Shown here one piece after another: positions 50,156 through 61,311 of a stretch of 64,000 bases of DNA. Numbering within the stretch: position 1 is the first letter of the stretch; each line of letters opens with the position of its first letter. The notes beneath the pieces are model-generated. The model was not told where the DNA came from and did not search any database. It saw nothing but the letters and a program-made list of their open reading frames with translations. The DNA is from Brachionus plicatilis (lineage: Eukaryota; Rotifera; Eurotatoria; Ploima; Brachionidae), in assembly GCA_010279815.1 (NCBI GenBank), contig QEOQ01000226.1, positions 2,262,456-2,326,455 on the forward strand, written 5' to 3'. The position numbers and the translations under genes were made by a program.

Positions 50156-51827
50156 TTTGGTTTACGAGAAAATAATTGAAAAATATCTTTTAGAAATTTT
50201 ATTATAATTTTAAAATGTTTGATTCATACTTAATTTGAATATCAATTTATTTATTTCTGAGTAGGAATGATGACTTGTCAGATAATTTTAAATACAAAGA
50301 AAATTTAAATTGGAGGTATTTTTTTTCATTGAAAACAACTAATGTTTCTCGTTTATTGAAAATTTTTATTGAAAGACGAACATATTTATTAAATATGATG
50401 AAAATTTTAAAAATAGAATTTCATTTAGCTTCAAAATTTTCACTTCATTACTACAAAGCATAAATAAAAAGTTAAAATTTGTCTCAAAAAAAGATCAAAA
50501 AATACTCTTTAAAAAGCTATACATGTCTAGATTATAAAATATCAATCAATACTTGCTAATACCTAGTCAATATTTATTTTTTTTTAAATTTCTATCAATC
50601 TCTTTAATAATAAACAGATGGATTGAAAGAAAAAAATTAAAAATAAGAAAGAAAAGAAGAACTTTGTAATGCGAGTAACGAAAAATTAAATCTTACTCTT
50701 CTTTTTTCAAATAAAAATTTAAATATGTCTATTATTAGCTTTCGAATTTTTTTTTTTAATTTCTTAATATTTTAAAGGATCTTAATTATAATCACAGCAT
50801 CTGTCGCGGATTGAACATTTATTTAAATCCAAAACAATAATTTATTTTAATAATGTTTTTTTTTAATTATATAGAATTCTTGCGGTATTTTAATTCTTGA
50901 GCCTGAATTATTTAGAAGATCTTTATATACTAAAAGTTCAATTTTATTGTAAATTCTGGTGGAGATACCTGTGATTCTCATTATTTGTAACATAAATTTC
51001 CCAAGATACATTCTCCTAAACCTGAAAGAAATCTGAAAAGTTTTTCATTTTAAAATTACTTATGACCCTCGAGTATTAAACAAAATTTGAACCACAAAAT
51101 CAAGTTTTTGATTAAAAAACTAAAATTGTTCCTGGTAAATAGGAAATTTTAATTTTATTTACTAATGCTATTCTGAAAAACTGTACTGAAATTTAATAAA
51201 ATGTATTCAATGAGAAAAACAAATAAAACATCTAATTTTAAATCTTTACATTTTATTTTACTTTATTTAATAGGTTAATTAGAATTAATTCGAATAAATA
51301 AGGCATGTTATGTTTCTATGCAATTTCGCATTTTTTAAATAAATATTAAACAAAATACATGAAAAAAAATGATTAAATGTGTTTACTTCTATTGACGATT
51401 TACGTCAAGAATTTTTTTTTTAAACAGTTCAATATTCTGTTCTTTACAGGCTTACCTTTGTTTAATCAACTCGTTCCTCACAATAAGTAAGTATATAAAA
51501 TGAATACACCTTAAAACCATTAGTTTTCCAAAGATACGAGTCTTTCTATTTTTAAATTTTTTCAAATAATTAAGAAACACTTAACTTGGAAATAGATTAA
51601 ACAGGTAAATTAAAATTTAAATGAATATGTTTTTTAACATTTGGTTGATTTAGAAAAAATATTTATTGAATTTGAAATTATACAACAAATATTTATAAAA
51701 TATTTGTCAATATAATTATTTTTGTGTGAAATTTCATAATGCTAAAAGAGCTTAAAAGTATTTCCTAAACGGGATAAATTTAATCGAGCTCTAAATGATT
51801 TCACTTGTGCTCCGAAATAGTTAATAA
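50156..51827. other. AT-rich intergenic DNA
   Basis: No gene or element was recognised. The plus-strand frame at 50275-50463 is AT-driven. Confidence 0.5.
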
Positions 51828-52013
51828 TTAAAGTGAGCTCGTTTTGGGCAGATCTTCTATGACTTGATTTGACTCCTTGATGATTCCGTGCTGATTGACG
51901 TTTTCATTTATGGTTTTGTGATTGTGTTCGTTTTTGGTCTTGAACATGCTAACATTGGTGTTGGTGTTGTGGTAGTGCAATGGAATTTTTGCGGAATACT
52001 TTGGACCACGCAT
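51828..52013 (-). CDS. Possible small protein or terminal exon, unknown function
   Basis: From ATG at 52013 the minus strand encodes 61 residues: MRGPKYSAKIPLHYHNTNTN, then VSMFKTKNEHNHKTINENVN, then QHGIIKESNQVIEDLPKTSS and L before the stop. Third codon positions are richer in C and G than the surrounding DNA, which argues for coding. The frame is also open upstream for about 14 more codons to 52055, but that part is shared with a mobile hairpin element (52450-52640) and is probably not original. It may therefore be a complete micro-gene, or a C-terminal exon whose upstream part was cut or displaced by insertions. No domain was recognised. Confidence 0.4.
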   Translation of the reverse strand: MRGPKYSAKIPLHYHNTNTNVSMFKTKNEHNHKTINENVNQHGIIKESNQVIEDLPKTSSL

Positions 52014-52066
52014 CAAAATTGATAAAAGATTTAGGTCGCTAGGTACTTTTGAAAGTCAATTTTTTG
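52014..52066. repeat. Partial copy of the 52450-52640 hairpin element
   Basis: This stretch (CAAAATTGATAAAAGATTTA, then GGTCGCTAGGTACTTTTGAA) matches, in inverse orientation, 52539-52592. It looks like one arm of the same MITE. It abuts the small frame ending at 51828 and is separated from the full copy by the SINE. Confidence 0.6.
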
Positions 52067-52094
52067 AAAATTTGAACACAATTCTTGGAATGTC

Positions 52095-52420
52095 CATACT
52101 TTGATAATAATAATAATATGTCCCTTTCTATCCTAGTGGACAATGGGGAGGCGCTCATCTCCTTTTCATGTACCTTTTTGAGCAACGGCTCCGACCTGAC
52201 ACAGAGGTAACTGCATCGAGTTGGTCATCTGCACCGATATTATTACCCAGTCGAAACCGGTACCCCTATTTTTATGATGAAAGGGGTTTAAACATTCGTC
52301 CCGTACTGCAGAGATATTTTGAAGATTTTTTCACCCTCAGCAGGTTTCGAACCCTCGATCCTCTGCTTGCATGACTAACACACAAACCATTCGGCTATGC
52401 GGGCTATCATACTTTGATAA
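52095..52420 (-). mobile_element. tRNA-derived SINE with 13-bp target-site duplication
   Basis: A 300-bp insertion (52108-52407) is bounded by identical 13-bp direct repeats, CATACTTTGATAA, at 52095-52107 and 52408-52420. On the minus strand it begins AGCCCGCATAGCCGAATGGT (A box TAGCCGAATGG). About 50 bases later comes GAGGGTTCGAAACC (B box), followed by a tRNA-unrelated body and an ATT-repeat tail next to the distal duplication. The tRNA-like head does not close a normal acceptor stem, so it is a SINE and not a tRNA gene. The exact duplications suggest a fairly recent insertion. Mobilisation would depend on a partner LINE. Confidence 0.88.
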
Positions 52421-52449
52421 GTCCTTAATCTATTTTCGATCGGAAAAAA

Positions 52450-52640
52450 ATTCTGATAGACAAAATTTTTATCTATCGATTGGTAATATTTTCAGCAAAA
52501 TTGATAATAGATTGAGATCACTTGATATTTACTATGATTAAAATATTGGCTTTCAAAAGAATCTAGCGACCTGAATCTTCTATCAATTTGGCTTCAAGTC
52601 GTACCAATCGATTGATAAAAATTTTCTCTTTTAGAATCTT
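52450..52640. mobile_element. Hairpin MITE
   Basis: Two arms of about 80 bp (52450-52530 and 52555-52640) are imperfect inverted copies, sharing AAAATTTTTAT, ATCGATTGGTA and AAATTGATA. The spacer is only about 25 bp, so the whole unit can fold into one long hairpin. It has no coding capacity. A partial copy lies at 52014-52066. Confidence 0.65.
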
Positions 52641-53195
52641 TTTTTTTTAATGAATCTTTAATTTCTTTTTTTTGGTTTTTTATCAAGAATTTTTTCTCTC
52701 ATTTGGCAACTTAAGTTAATGGCCAATGTAGTATGATCAAAATTTTATTAATTAAAATTTCAATAAAAACAATGAAATATTTAATTTAATTTTTTTGATT
52801 TCTTATTTAATTAATTATTTTTTTCAAATAAAATGACCTTTAATTTTTCTTGAATTTTAATTTTAATTAAAATAGACAAACAAATAAAAGTTTCTTACTG
52901 TAATCGTATATTTTTAAATGGATTTATATGGCCTAAAAGAATTTCATAATTTGATGTCCACTAAGTTAAAAACAAACTATTTTTCTCATCATTTTCTTAC
53001 AATTGAAATATTTTTATATATATTTTTATATATATGTATAATTTTTTTATTTTTTTGTAATCTCTTCTTCTAATTTTTATTTTTACTTCTCCTGAAGGAG
53101 GTTAATTAAATTCAAATAAATAAACAAATAAATCAATGAATATTTAAAATTATTGATTATATATAATTTTCCTTCAATTTTAAAATCGTCTATCT

Positions 53196-54471
53196 TAATT
53201 GCTCGATTTTAGTGACATGTCACTTTATTCGGTCTATTGTAAATTGTTGTTAAATGATTTTAATGTCAAAAATTTATTGTCAAAAATTTTAATGTCAAAA
53301 TATTTTAATGTCAAAAATGAAATAAGGATTTTAATGTTAAAATATTTTAATGTCAAAAATGAAATAAGGATTTTAATGTTAAAATATTTTAATGTCAAAA
53401 ATGAAAAAAGAATATAATGTTAAAATTTTCTGATGTTAAAAGCTTTAATCAATAAAGATAATTAAAAATTTGTATTTTTTGTAGATTTTTTTAAAAAAAT
53501 TAATTAAGCAAGGACAAAAATAAAAAAAACAAAAATTAATTAATTAAATTGTTGATCGCCATGTTTTTCCAAAAATTCGGATGCTAATTGAATTTTAACT
53601 TTTTCTTTTATTTGACGCTTTTTTTATTGTTTAAAAAAGTTAATTATATTCAAGTTTTAAGTAAATTTTGGACTACTCAATATTTAATTTTTATCAAACG
53701 AATGCTGATTTCAAAACAATTTCGGACTTCTATTAATTCAAAGCTTTTTTTTTTTAAGGAAGTGGTCAATTAGTCTTTTTTAATTAGGCAAATTAAAATA
53801 GAATAGCATCATTTTTTAACATTAGATTATTAATTAAGATTTAGCAATACTTTCCTTATTTAAGATTTAACAATAATTTCCTTATTTAGCAAAAAACATT
53901 TAATTCCTTATTTAATTTTTAACATTAGATTCCTTAATTAAGATTTGACATTAAACTCACTGACATTAATTTTTTGACATTAAAATATTTTAACATTAAT
54001 TTACAGTAAATCACTTTATTCATGTTGACATATTCTTATGTATCGAACACTGGTTTTCATTTTGACCTTTTCGACTTGTCACTTTAGTCGAAAAAGGCCT
54101 AAAAATGATTTCTTAAGTAATTTATTTATTTTTTGTCTGTAGGCCGAGAAAGTGTTTTACAATCAAGAAATTTTTTTATATTTTACGAATTTTACGCATT
54201 CATATAAAATTCAGAAATTGAACTATTAAGTAAAAAAAGTTTTTGTCTTAAGATTTTAAAACATTTGAATATTAATTTCAATTTGGACAATAAAATGAAC
54301 CATTTTGTTTAAAACCCTTTAGCCAACAATTTCCAAAAATCCAATTTTTGCATTTTTCACATGAAATCCGAGCATCTTTTACGTAACTAGATTTTAAAAA
54401 GAAAGTCTTGTGATGTTTTTTTTTTAATTTTGACCTGACTTTAGTGACATGTCACTAAAATCGAGCAATTA
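53196..54471. mobile_element. 1.28-kb TIR element, non-autonomous
   Basis: A perfect 29-bp inverted repeat, starting TAATTGCTCGATTTTAGTGA, occurs at 53196-53224 and 54443-54471. If the outer TA is the target duplication, the element proper starts ATTGCTCG. Each TIR ends in the self-complementary AGTGACATGTCACT. The interior holds a 42-bp tandem repeat (53301-53425) and, further right, inverse-orientation relatives of it (about 53930-54000, ACATTAAAATATTTTAACAT). There is no transposase frame. The short frame at 53588-53773 has no recognisable features. Confidence 0.75.
53301..53425. repeat. 42-bp tandem repeat, about three copies
   Basis: The period is exactly 42 bp (starts 53301, 53343, 53385), each copy containing TTTTAATGTCAAAAATGAAA and TAAGGATTTTAATGTTAAAA. 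Because 42 is a multiple of three, a fortuitous periodic frame runs through it. It lies inside the TIR element. Confidence 0.85.
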
Positions 54472-54538
54472 CGTTATTTTTTGTTTCTAGTCAAATGAAT
54501 TAAACAAATTATTTCTAACAAAATTTAAGTATTTATTG

Positions 54539-55583
54539 ATATGGTTTAATTTGTTGTTTTTTGAATCACAAAATGTATCCAATGTTAAAATGACATTGAA
54601 AAAGTGCGATGTTTCAAATATTTTATTCAGTTTCAAATAAATAAATAATTTTAAGCTAATCAAACATTTTCATATTTGAAATTAAACTCTTAAGTGAAAT
54701 AGAATGAGTTTAATTTTTATTTAGAAATTTGAATAAAATATTGAAAAATTCTTTTTTAACTTATTTATTTATTTGTTTATCTGTCCCTTTACCAACCTTC
54801 AAAATAAAATATATGAAGCAAAAAATTAAAAATTAAAAAAAAAAGATAAATAATTCATTTAGATTTAAATTAATAATCAATCGTTGAAAAACTCGATCTA
54901 GTCGGTTTTGTGAACCATAGTTCACATATTTTGCGATATTTTGTTCACGGGTTTGTGAACTATAAGTTCACCTAATTTTTTTTATTGAATTAGGTGAAAA
55001 ACTTTTAGACTATGAGAATAAATTGATTAAAATAGCTATTTAAAACAATGCCTAATTCTCGATACTGATATAAAAATAAACAATTGAAGTTAATAATTTT
55101 TTTGTTTTTTTTTTTAATTTGAAGGAGCTTTAGAAAAAGCATTTGCTCTGATCAAGTTGACCTGGTATTATCCTTTCAACAATCAAAAATACCCAAATGC
55201 CCTCTCTACTTAAATCTTGAATTGTTCCACTAAAAGATAGTTCACCATATCGACCCGGAAAACTTTGTTTTTTTCTTTAAAAATTTTGACTTAAGTGATA
55301 AATGAAGTTCGTTTGATGCATATTAACAAATACTTAATTTATAAAATATGGAGAACAGAGCGTAGGTAGTTTTTAAAACAAAAAATATTATCTTAAATAT
55401 CATCATAGCACAAACCTAGAGTCAAAATTTAAAAAAAAAAGTGTTTTTCATTCTTGCAATATTAACTTAAAATTATTTTTTTATTTAAAACTGAAAAAAA
55501 AATATTTAAAAAATCACACTTTTTCAATGTTATTTCAACATTGGATACATTTTGTGATTCAAACACAACAAATTAAACCATAT
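54539..55583. mobile_element. 1.05-kb TIR element, non-autonomous
   Basis: Arms of about 72 bp at 54539-54611 and 55511-55583 are inverted copies with about ten differences. Both contain GGTTTAATTTGTTGT, GAATCACAAAATGTATCCAA and CATTGAAAAAGTG. TA flanks both ends, consistent with a TA target. The interior has no coding frame but contains short palindromic patches around GTTCAC (54915-54975). It lies 67 bp from the right end of the previous element. Confidence 0.75.
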
Positions 55584-56859
55584 AATATTTAGAATATTAT
55601 TTTTAGAAGTTTTTAAAACTAAGATCCTAACTTTAAAAATATCAATAACTTTTGAAGTTGTTAAACAAAAAAATTAACACAAAAAAAGCAAGTTTGCGAA
55701 AATTAAAGAAAAAATTGTAAAAATTGTATTTTAATTGTTGTCGTCTCTGATAATTATGGCTTTCTCACTAAATTAGATTAAAGCATATTTTGTAAAAATT
55801 TTAATGCCTATAAAAACATACCTGATAATTTAAAAATTGAATTCGTTGCCGTCAACTTAATCACCTGGCATTCTTGTTCCTCAACTAAAGAACTCGAGAT
55901 TCTTCATTAAGTAACAATAAAGAGAATCTACTTTTGTGAAACTTGGGCTTTTTTATTAACATATCCAAAAATACTAAATTTACATCCTCTGGAGAAAGAA
56001 CAAAAAATACATCACAAATTACAAATTATCAAATGATAGTACATAATGAAATACCACCAGGTCTTGATCAAAATGTGCCTATAATGTGTCTAGACAGTTG
56101 GTTGGATCCAAAAATTTTTTAACCGACATCTAATTCAGCATAAATTGGGAATCGAATCGAAAATAAATTTTTAAAAAATAATCAAGAATTTAATTTTTGT
56201 TTATAGTATTATAGTTTAATGTGGGCAATTTGAATTATGGAACAAAATAACAATACATTTTGATTATAAATATTATAAATTGGTTCTGTGCATTCAATGT
56301 ATCACCTAAATCCAGCTTCTGTGGTACCAAAATTAGTTCTTTAAATGCAATTTATTGATGCATAATATGTTTTATTTTTCTGCAGTTACAGGCTTTGTTG
56401 TTGACTACTAAAAAATATTTTCACAAATTCAAATTATTTATCTGCTAAATGATATTATATTATATTCCAAATAATAGCTAATAAAAAAAAATTTATTAAA
56501 ATCAAAATCAAAATGGAAAATACTTAAAAACCAGTCAAATTTTCTCATATACAAATTTAAAATAATTTTATTTTTAAATTCTACAAAAATCCTTTATGAA
56601 ATAAAAAATTAAATTTTAACAACATTTTTGATGAGTCTTGTCTTGACTAAAATGAATACAAAAAAATAAAATTATCTAATAGAAATATTTTAAAAAGTAA
56701 CACACAATTGTCTTCTGAGTTTGAGGTCTAAACCGACGACTTTGATCATTATCTAATTAATTCACCTTGGCTTTAAAAATTGTCTAATATTTTTTTTATA
56801 AAATAAATTTTTTTTCAACAATTTTAATATTTTCACTGTTTTGTTTTTTATTGAATTTT
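55584..56859. other. Intergenic DNA with two weak coding-like stretches
   Basis: Plus-strand frames at about 55780-55910 (through IPDNLKIEFVAVNLITW) and 55941-56121 (through VHNEIPPGLDQNVPIMCLDS) look less AT-driven than their surroundings. They lie in different frames, have no clear start or splice pair and match nothing I know. They could be a decayed gene or transposase remnant. Nothing else was recognised. Confidence 0.25.
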
Positions 56860-57993
56860 TTATGATTGTTGCATTTCCATTGGAGAGGGTGTCATGGGCG
56901 ATTTGCTTCCCATAGCCTGAAAATGCTGATGCATTATTTTTGCCACTTCACAAATTTTATCTATACTCGGTCTCAATTCAGGTTTAAGATTTAGGCAAGA
57001 TCTTACCACATTTCGAAGCTGTAAAATTAATTTTTAATGTTTATTCATGAAAAAAAATATTTTGCCTACCTCGGAACTATAAAGATCAGCAGGTAAATCC
57101 GGATAGTCACATCTCTCAATTTTTTCTATCAAAATTTGTAAATTCATATTCTCGCCCGAAAAAGGTGACTTCAATGCCGCCATCTTAAAAAAATAAAACT
57201 TTATTAAAAACTAAATTAAAAAAATAAAGGTTAGAACTTCGTATAAGATGCATCCAAGAGACCAGATGTCTGATTTGAAATCATATCCGTTTTGGTTAAT
57301 TCGTTCCGGTGACATGTAGTATGGCGTTCCCACCAAAGAAAACGCCATTCCAGTACTTTTGCTGAAAAATCTACTCAAGCCCAAATCACCTAGTTTAACT
57401 GTGCCTTGTGCGGTGATGAACACATTGGCCGGCTTAAGGTCCCTATGCATCACCCGTCTTTCGTGCATGTGCTCTAGAGCGCTGCTTATTTGCAAAAAGT
57501 ACTTCCAAATGGTCTTTTCCGGAATGAGCCGATTTTCTTTTTTAAAATACTTGAAAAAATTTTAATAAAAATTAAAAAAATTAATTTTTTTTTCAAGATG
57601 ATAAAATACCCGTATCATTTTAGATAAATCCCCAGCATCAGCCAGCTCGAGAACAATATACAGATCATTGTCATGGAAAAAAGAAGACAAATATTGAATG
57701 ACGTTTGGATGATTAAGCTGTTTCAAAAGTTCTATTTCTTTGTAGCATTCTTCCCTAGCTTTTTGGTCCATCAACTCGTAGATTTTCATTCGCTTCAAAG
57801 CCACCACTCTATTGTCTATGAGACATCGAGCCTTGAACACCTCGCTGAACTGACCTTGTCCGATTTTTTTCTCCAGCTCGAACTTTTCCAAGCTGTCATA
57901 GAAGTTGTGCCTACTCACATGTGTGACATTGTTCGTCATCAAATTATTTAGATTGTTGGTAATTTTCGACTTGGAACTTCCGGCAACTGCCAT
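56860..57993 (-). CDS. NEK7: NEK6/NEK7-type serine/threonine kinase
   Basis: A 322-residue kinase of the short NEK6/NEK7 class, which in animals acts below NEK9 in mitotic spindle assembly and cytokinesis. Minus-strand exons are 57993-57610, 57549-57238, 57183-57070 and 57018-56860 (969 nt, all introns phase 0, 51-60 bp). Catalytic features are intact: glycine loop IGQGQFSEV (44-52), lysine K67, alpha-C Glu E86, HRDLKPANV with D165, the NEK6/7-style DLG at 183-185, activation-loop S199 in [15 protein letters not shown], and [13 protein letters not shown] short non-catalytic N-terminus (about 36 residues) and the lack of a C-terminal regulatory region fit NEK6/7. Vertebrates have two paralogues. 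This gene could be the single ancestral form, so the symbol stands for the NEK6/7 type. Confidence 0.95.
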
Positions 57994-60575
57994 TTATTGC
58001 TGTATATATGCTTGCCAATTTTAGAGTCCCGAAAATAAAAAAATAAATTAAGCTTTTCTAAATAAAAAAAAAAACAATTTTGTTATTATAAATAGCAGCA
58101 AAGGAATTTGTTGTTCAATTTTTCTTTGGAAAAAAAGTCTTTTAGCGTTCAACGATTCGAAGACTTGACGTACTTAAGCTAGTTAATTCCATTTTTATGA
58201 TCGACATAAAATATACAAATTTTATGGCAATAAAACGCAACTCTATTGAGTATTTATAAGCAAAAATAATTCAAAAATTCAATACCACCTTACATTAGAA
58301 GTTGGCTGAGTTTTTTTTTAATTTTTAAAAATAACTAAGACAACCGAAATAAATTATAAAAAATATTTTGCTTTATTTAATACAATGTTAAATAAATTAT
58401 AATTAATTATTTAAAAAAAACTCCTGGAATCGCCAAAGCGGAATATGATTAAATAAAAATTTGCCTATTAAGCAAAAAAAATTTTTTTTTTTTGAATAAA
58501 AGAAAATAAATTTCAAAACAATTCTAGTTTTTTCGAAATTTTATTTGCACAGCTTTATCCTTTGAACAAACATGTTTTATCAGGTTTTTTTTCTCTTTCA
58601 TAGGGCTTTGTGTCGATTTCACCTTAAAACGTTTAGCTAAATTCTACAAACTTGTTCGAAAATCATAAAAATTTAATTTTAAATATTTTTTATAAATTAT
58701 TTTTCATTGAGATTTCCAAAATGAATAATTGAACGCTATCAAGATTATTTATTCAAATTTTAATAAAATTAAGAATTACATTTAATTTGTTTCAGCTGAT
58801 TAAAATGAAACCACTAACGCTTTTAGTTTTTCTTAAACCAAAAATATCTTTAAATATAATTTTCGACAATTTTGATCATGAACATTTTGAAAAACAAGTC
58901 AAAATTTTTTTTTGGAAAAAAAGATTTATCATTTTCGACTTGCGTCCGGCCTTATAAATGTTCATATTTTTTTATTACATTTATATTTTATAAATCGTTT
59001 CTTAAATATACAATTTGAAGCTAAGATAAAAATTTGATTACTTTTAGATTGCTATTCACTAAGATGATTCATTAAAATGATAGTTGCAAATTATTTTTGT
59101 CATGATATTTAAGTAACAAGGTTTTAAACTTTAATATCAGGTGGTTAGAAATTAAATGATAAATTTTATTTGCTCTTTTTTTTTTAAAGAAGGTAGTTAA
59201 TTCATTATTTTCTTAATTAAAAATAAAAATTGAAAATTTTCGTTTGAAAGAGGTTTTTATTAAGGTTCTTTAAAAAAATAAAATAAAATTTCAAATAAAA
59301 CCTAAAGAGTTGCTATCAAAGCAATTAATTTTTGAAAGTCTTATAAGAAATTGATATTTTTTTTTTAAAGAAAAATAATTTCCTTTGAATGACTCCTAAT
59401 TATTTGTTGTCTTGGAGTAAAACAAAATTTTTTTATTTGAAATGTAGTTTGTAAATTACTTAGCAAATTCGCACGACTATAACATAATCTAAATAATTAC
59501 AAAATTCACAATGAATAAATTATCCAGGTAAAACAGTATTTAAAATTTTGGTTTATAATCCAAATTTCATAAAGCTAATGATTTGTTTGAACATGTTCGA
59601 TGTGAGATGAGCGACACATCGTTTAAGTGGCATAAAGAGTTCATAATGAGTCAAAATACTAAAACTAAAAACTTTGTCACCAAAAAGAGAATAAAAATAA
59701 TTTTATCCAGATGAACAAGTTGTTTAATAAACAAAAATAAGAAAACTGGTATAAGCTTCTGGTATTAAACGATTTCAAGACTAAATAAGATGAGCAAACC
59801 ATCACGGATTATAAAATAAAGAACTCCTTAGCTTTCTTAGAAACAGAAGCATTAATGAATGGAATCAACTAACAAATTAAGTCATTGAGTCAAAATCAAT
59901 TAATATTTTAAAAACTAAATCTTAAAAACTTTTGTGAATTCGAAGGGGTAGCAATTATTTTTACTACTTAATAGAATACTTTAAAAAAAATTAAATTTAA
60001 TAAAATTTTTTTGAAAATTGAGAGTGAGATGTGACCATCTATTATTAAATTATCTTAAATTAGATTATCTTGAAAATATTTTCTATGATTTATTAATTTT
60101 TACATTATATTTAAATTTTATTTTAAATTATTTTGCTCACTTAAAATAAATAATAACCTTTGGTGATGATTAATCTAGTAAAAAGTTAGTTAACTGAAAT
60201 TTTTCTAATCTTATCAAATTTTTCTTCATAGTTTCAGTGAGTGAAAAAATGAACATATCTCAACATTCTTTTCTTGCCTTTAATTAAATTTTTTTCTAAA
60301 AGATTTTTAAATTATACAAACTTTTAATAATTTTCATTTAATAAAATGAATAAACAAAATTCTAAACTCTTTTTTAGATTTAACTTAAAATTTTAAAAAA
60401 ATCAGACAAATTTAACAAAAAATAAAAAAAAAACTTCATTATAAACTTAACAAAAGTAAAATTTAAATATTTCTACCATTTCAACTAAAATCACATTCTT
60501 TAACTTCACAAAAATAATTAAACATTTTTTTAATTATTCACTAATTTGTTGGATGATTTATTTTACTTTTGCATC
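57994..60575. other. AT-rich intergenic DNA between divergent genes
   Basis: About 2.6 kb between the NEK and TEX261 start codons. No frame, RNA gene or repeat family was recognised. Confidence 0.5.
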
Positions 60576-61311
60576 ATGTGGTATTTATATTTATTGAGTT
60601 GGTTATCGATAATCATTCAATCAGCCTTGATTACATTTTCCATAGGTAAGATTAAAACATAATTAATAAGTCTTTTGTCAAATTTTATTTCAGGCGCTGG
60701 TTTATATTATTTGGCCGAAATAGTCGAGGAATATGCGAGTGCAGCTAAAAAAGTTATCTTTTATGCAATTGCTGTAATTAACCATCATAAAAAAATTAAA
60801 AGAAATCTAATTTAATTTTTAGATTGATACGTTTCTTGCATTGGGATTGTGGATTTTCGAAGATTTACCTTCGTATCTAATGATTACATGCATTTTATGC
60901 AATTTATTGTACTATTTATCAGTACGTAACTTTCCTATTGTTAATGTTACCTCAATTGAATTCATTCTCTCAATAAGTAAATTTAAAAAAATTAAACTTT
61001 TATTATTAAAAATTAATAAAATATTTGAGTTTTGTTTATGTTACACAATTACGAGGCATTCAGTCATTTCACATCAATTTATTATGAGTTCAACATTGTT
61101 TTGTGTTATATGACAATCTTTTGTTGGTTAATACCCATAGGACTATTGGTATCGTGTTCGGCAAATGACAATGTTCTGCCAACTACTTACTCCTCGGACA
61201 GAGAAAGTATTTATTATTTTTTATTTAAAAAATTTCCGATTTTTTTTAGGTGACTTTATAGTCCTAATTTGCGGATATTTTACATCACTTGATTTTCTAT
61301 TGTTAAATTGA
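60576..61311 (+). CDS. TEX261: TEX261 / SVP26 family COPII adaptor membrane protein
   Basis: A predicted 180-residue multi-pass protein (human TEX261 is 196). In yeast the homologue Svp26 helps load type II membrane proteins into ER-to-Golgi vesicles. Exons are 60576-60645, 60694-60773, 60823-60976, 61030-61206 and 61250-61311 (543 nt, frame open), with introns of 43-53 bp. The N-terminus MWYLYLLSWLSIIIQSALIT, then GAGLYYLAEIVEEY, is nearly the family consensus. Later landmarks are the FPIVNVTSIEFILS segment and the WLIPIGLLVSCSANDNVLP helix and loop. The C-terminus is shorter than in vertebrates and lacks their basic linker. The last exon is assigned from the splice signals and a matching short hydrophobic end, so it is the least certain part. 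Confidence 0.9.

Noticed and set aside
52168..52374. 68-codon plus-strand frame
   Set aside because: It lies entirely within the SINE on the opposite strand, and its sequence is the tRNA head and body.
52330..52407. tRNA gene (Leu/Ser-like) on the minus strand
   Set aside because: A and B boxes are present, but the acceptor stem does not pair and target duplications show it is the head of a SINE.
53199..53417. 72-codon frame with 14-residue repeats
   Set aside because: It is a by-product of the 42-bp tandem repeat inside a TIR element.
57359..57951. Plus-strand frames opposite the NEK kinase
   Set aside because: They are antisense shadows. The kinase motifs are on the minus strand.
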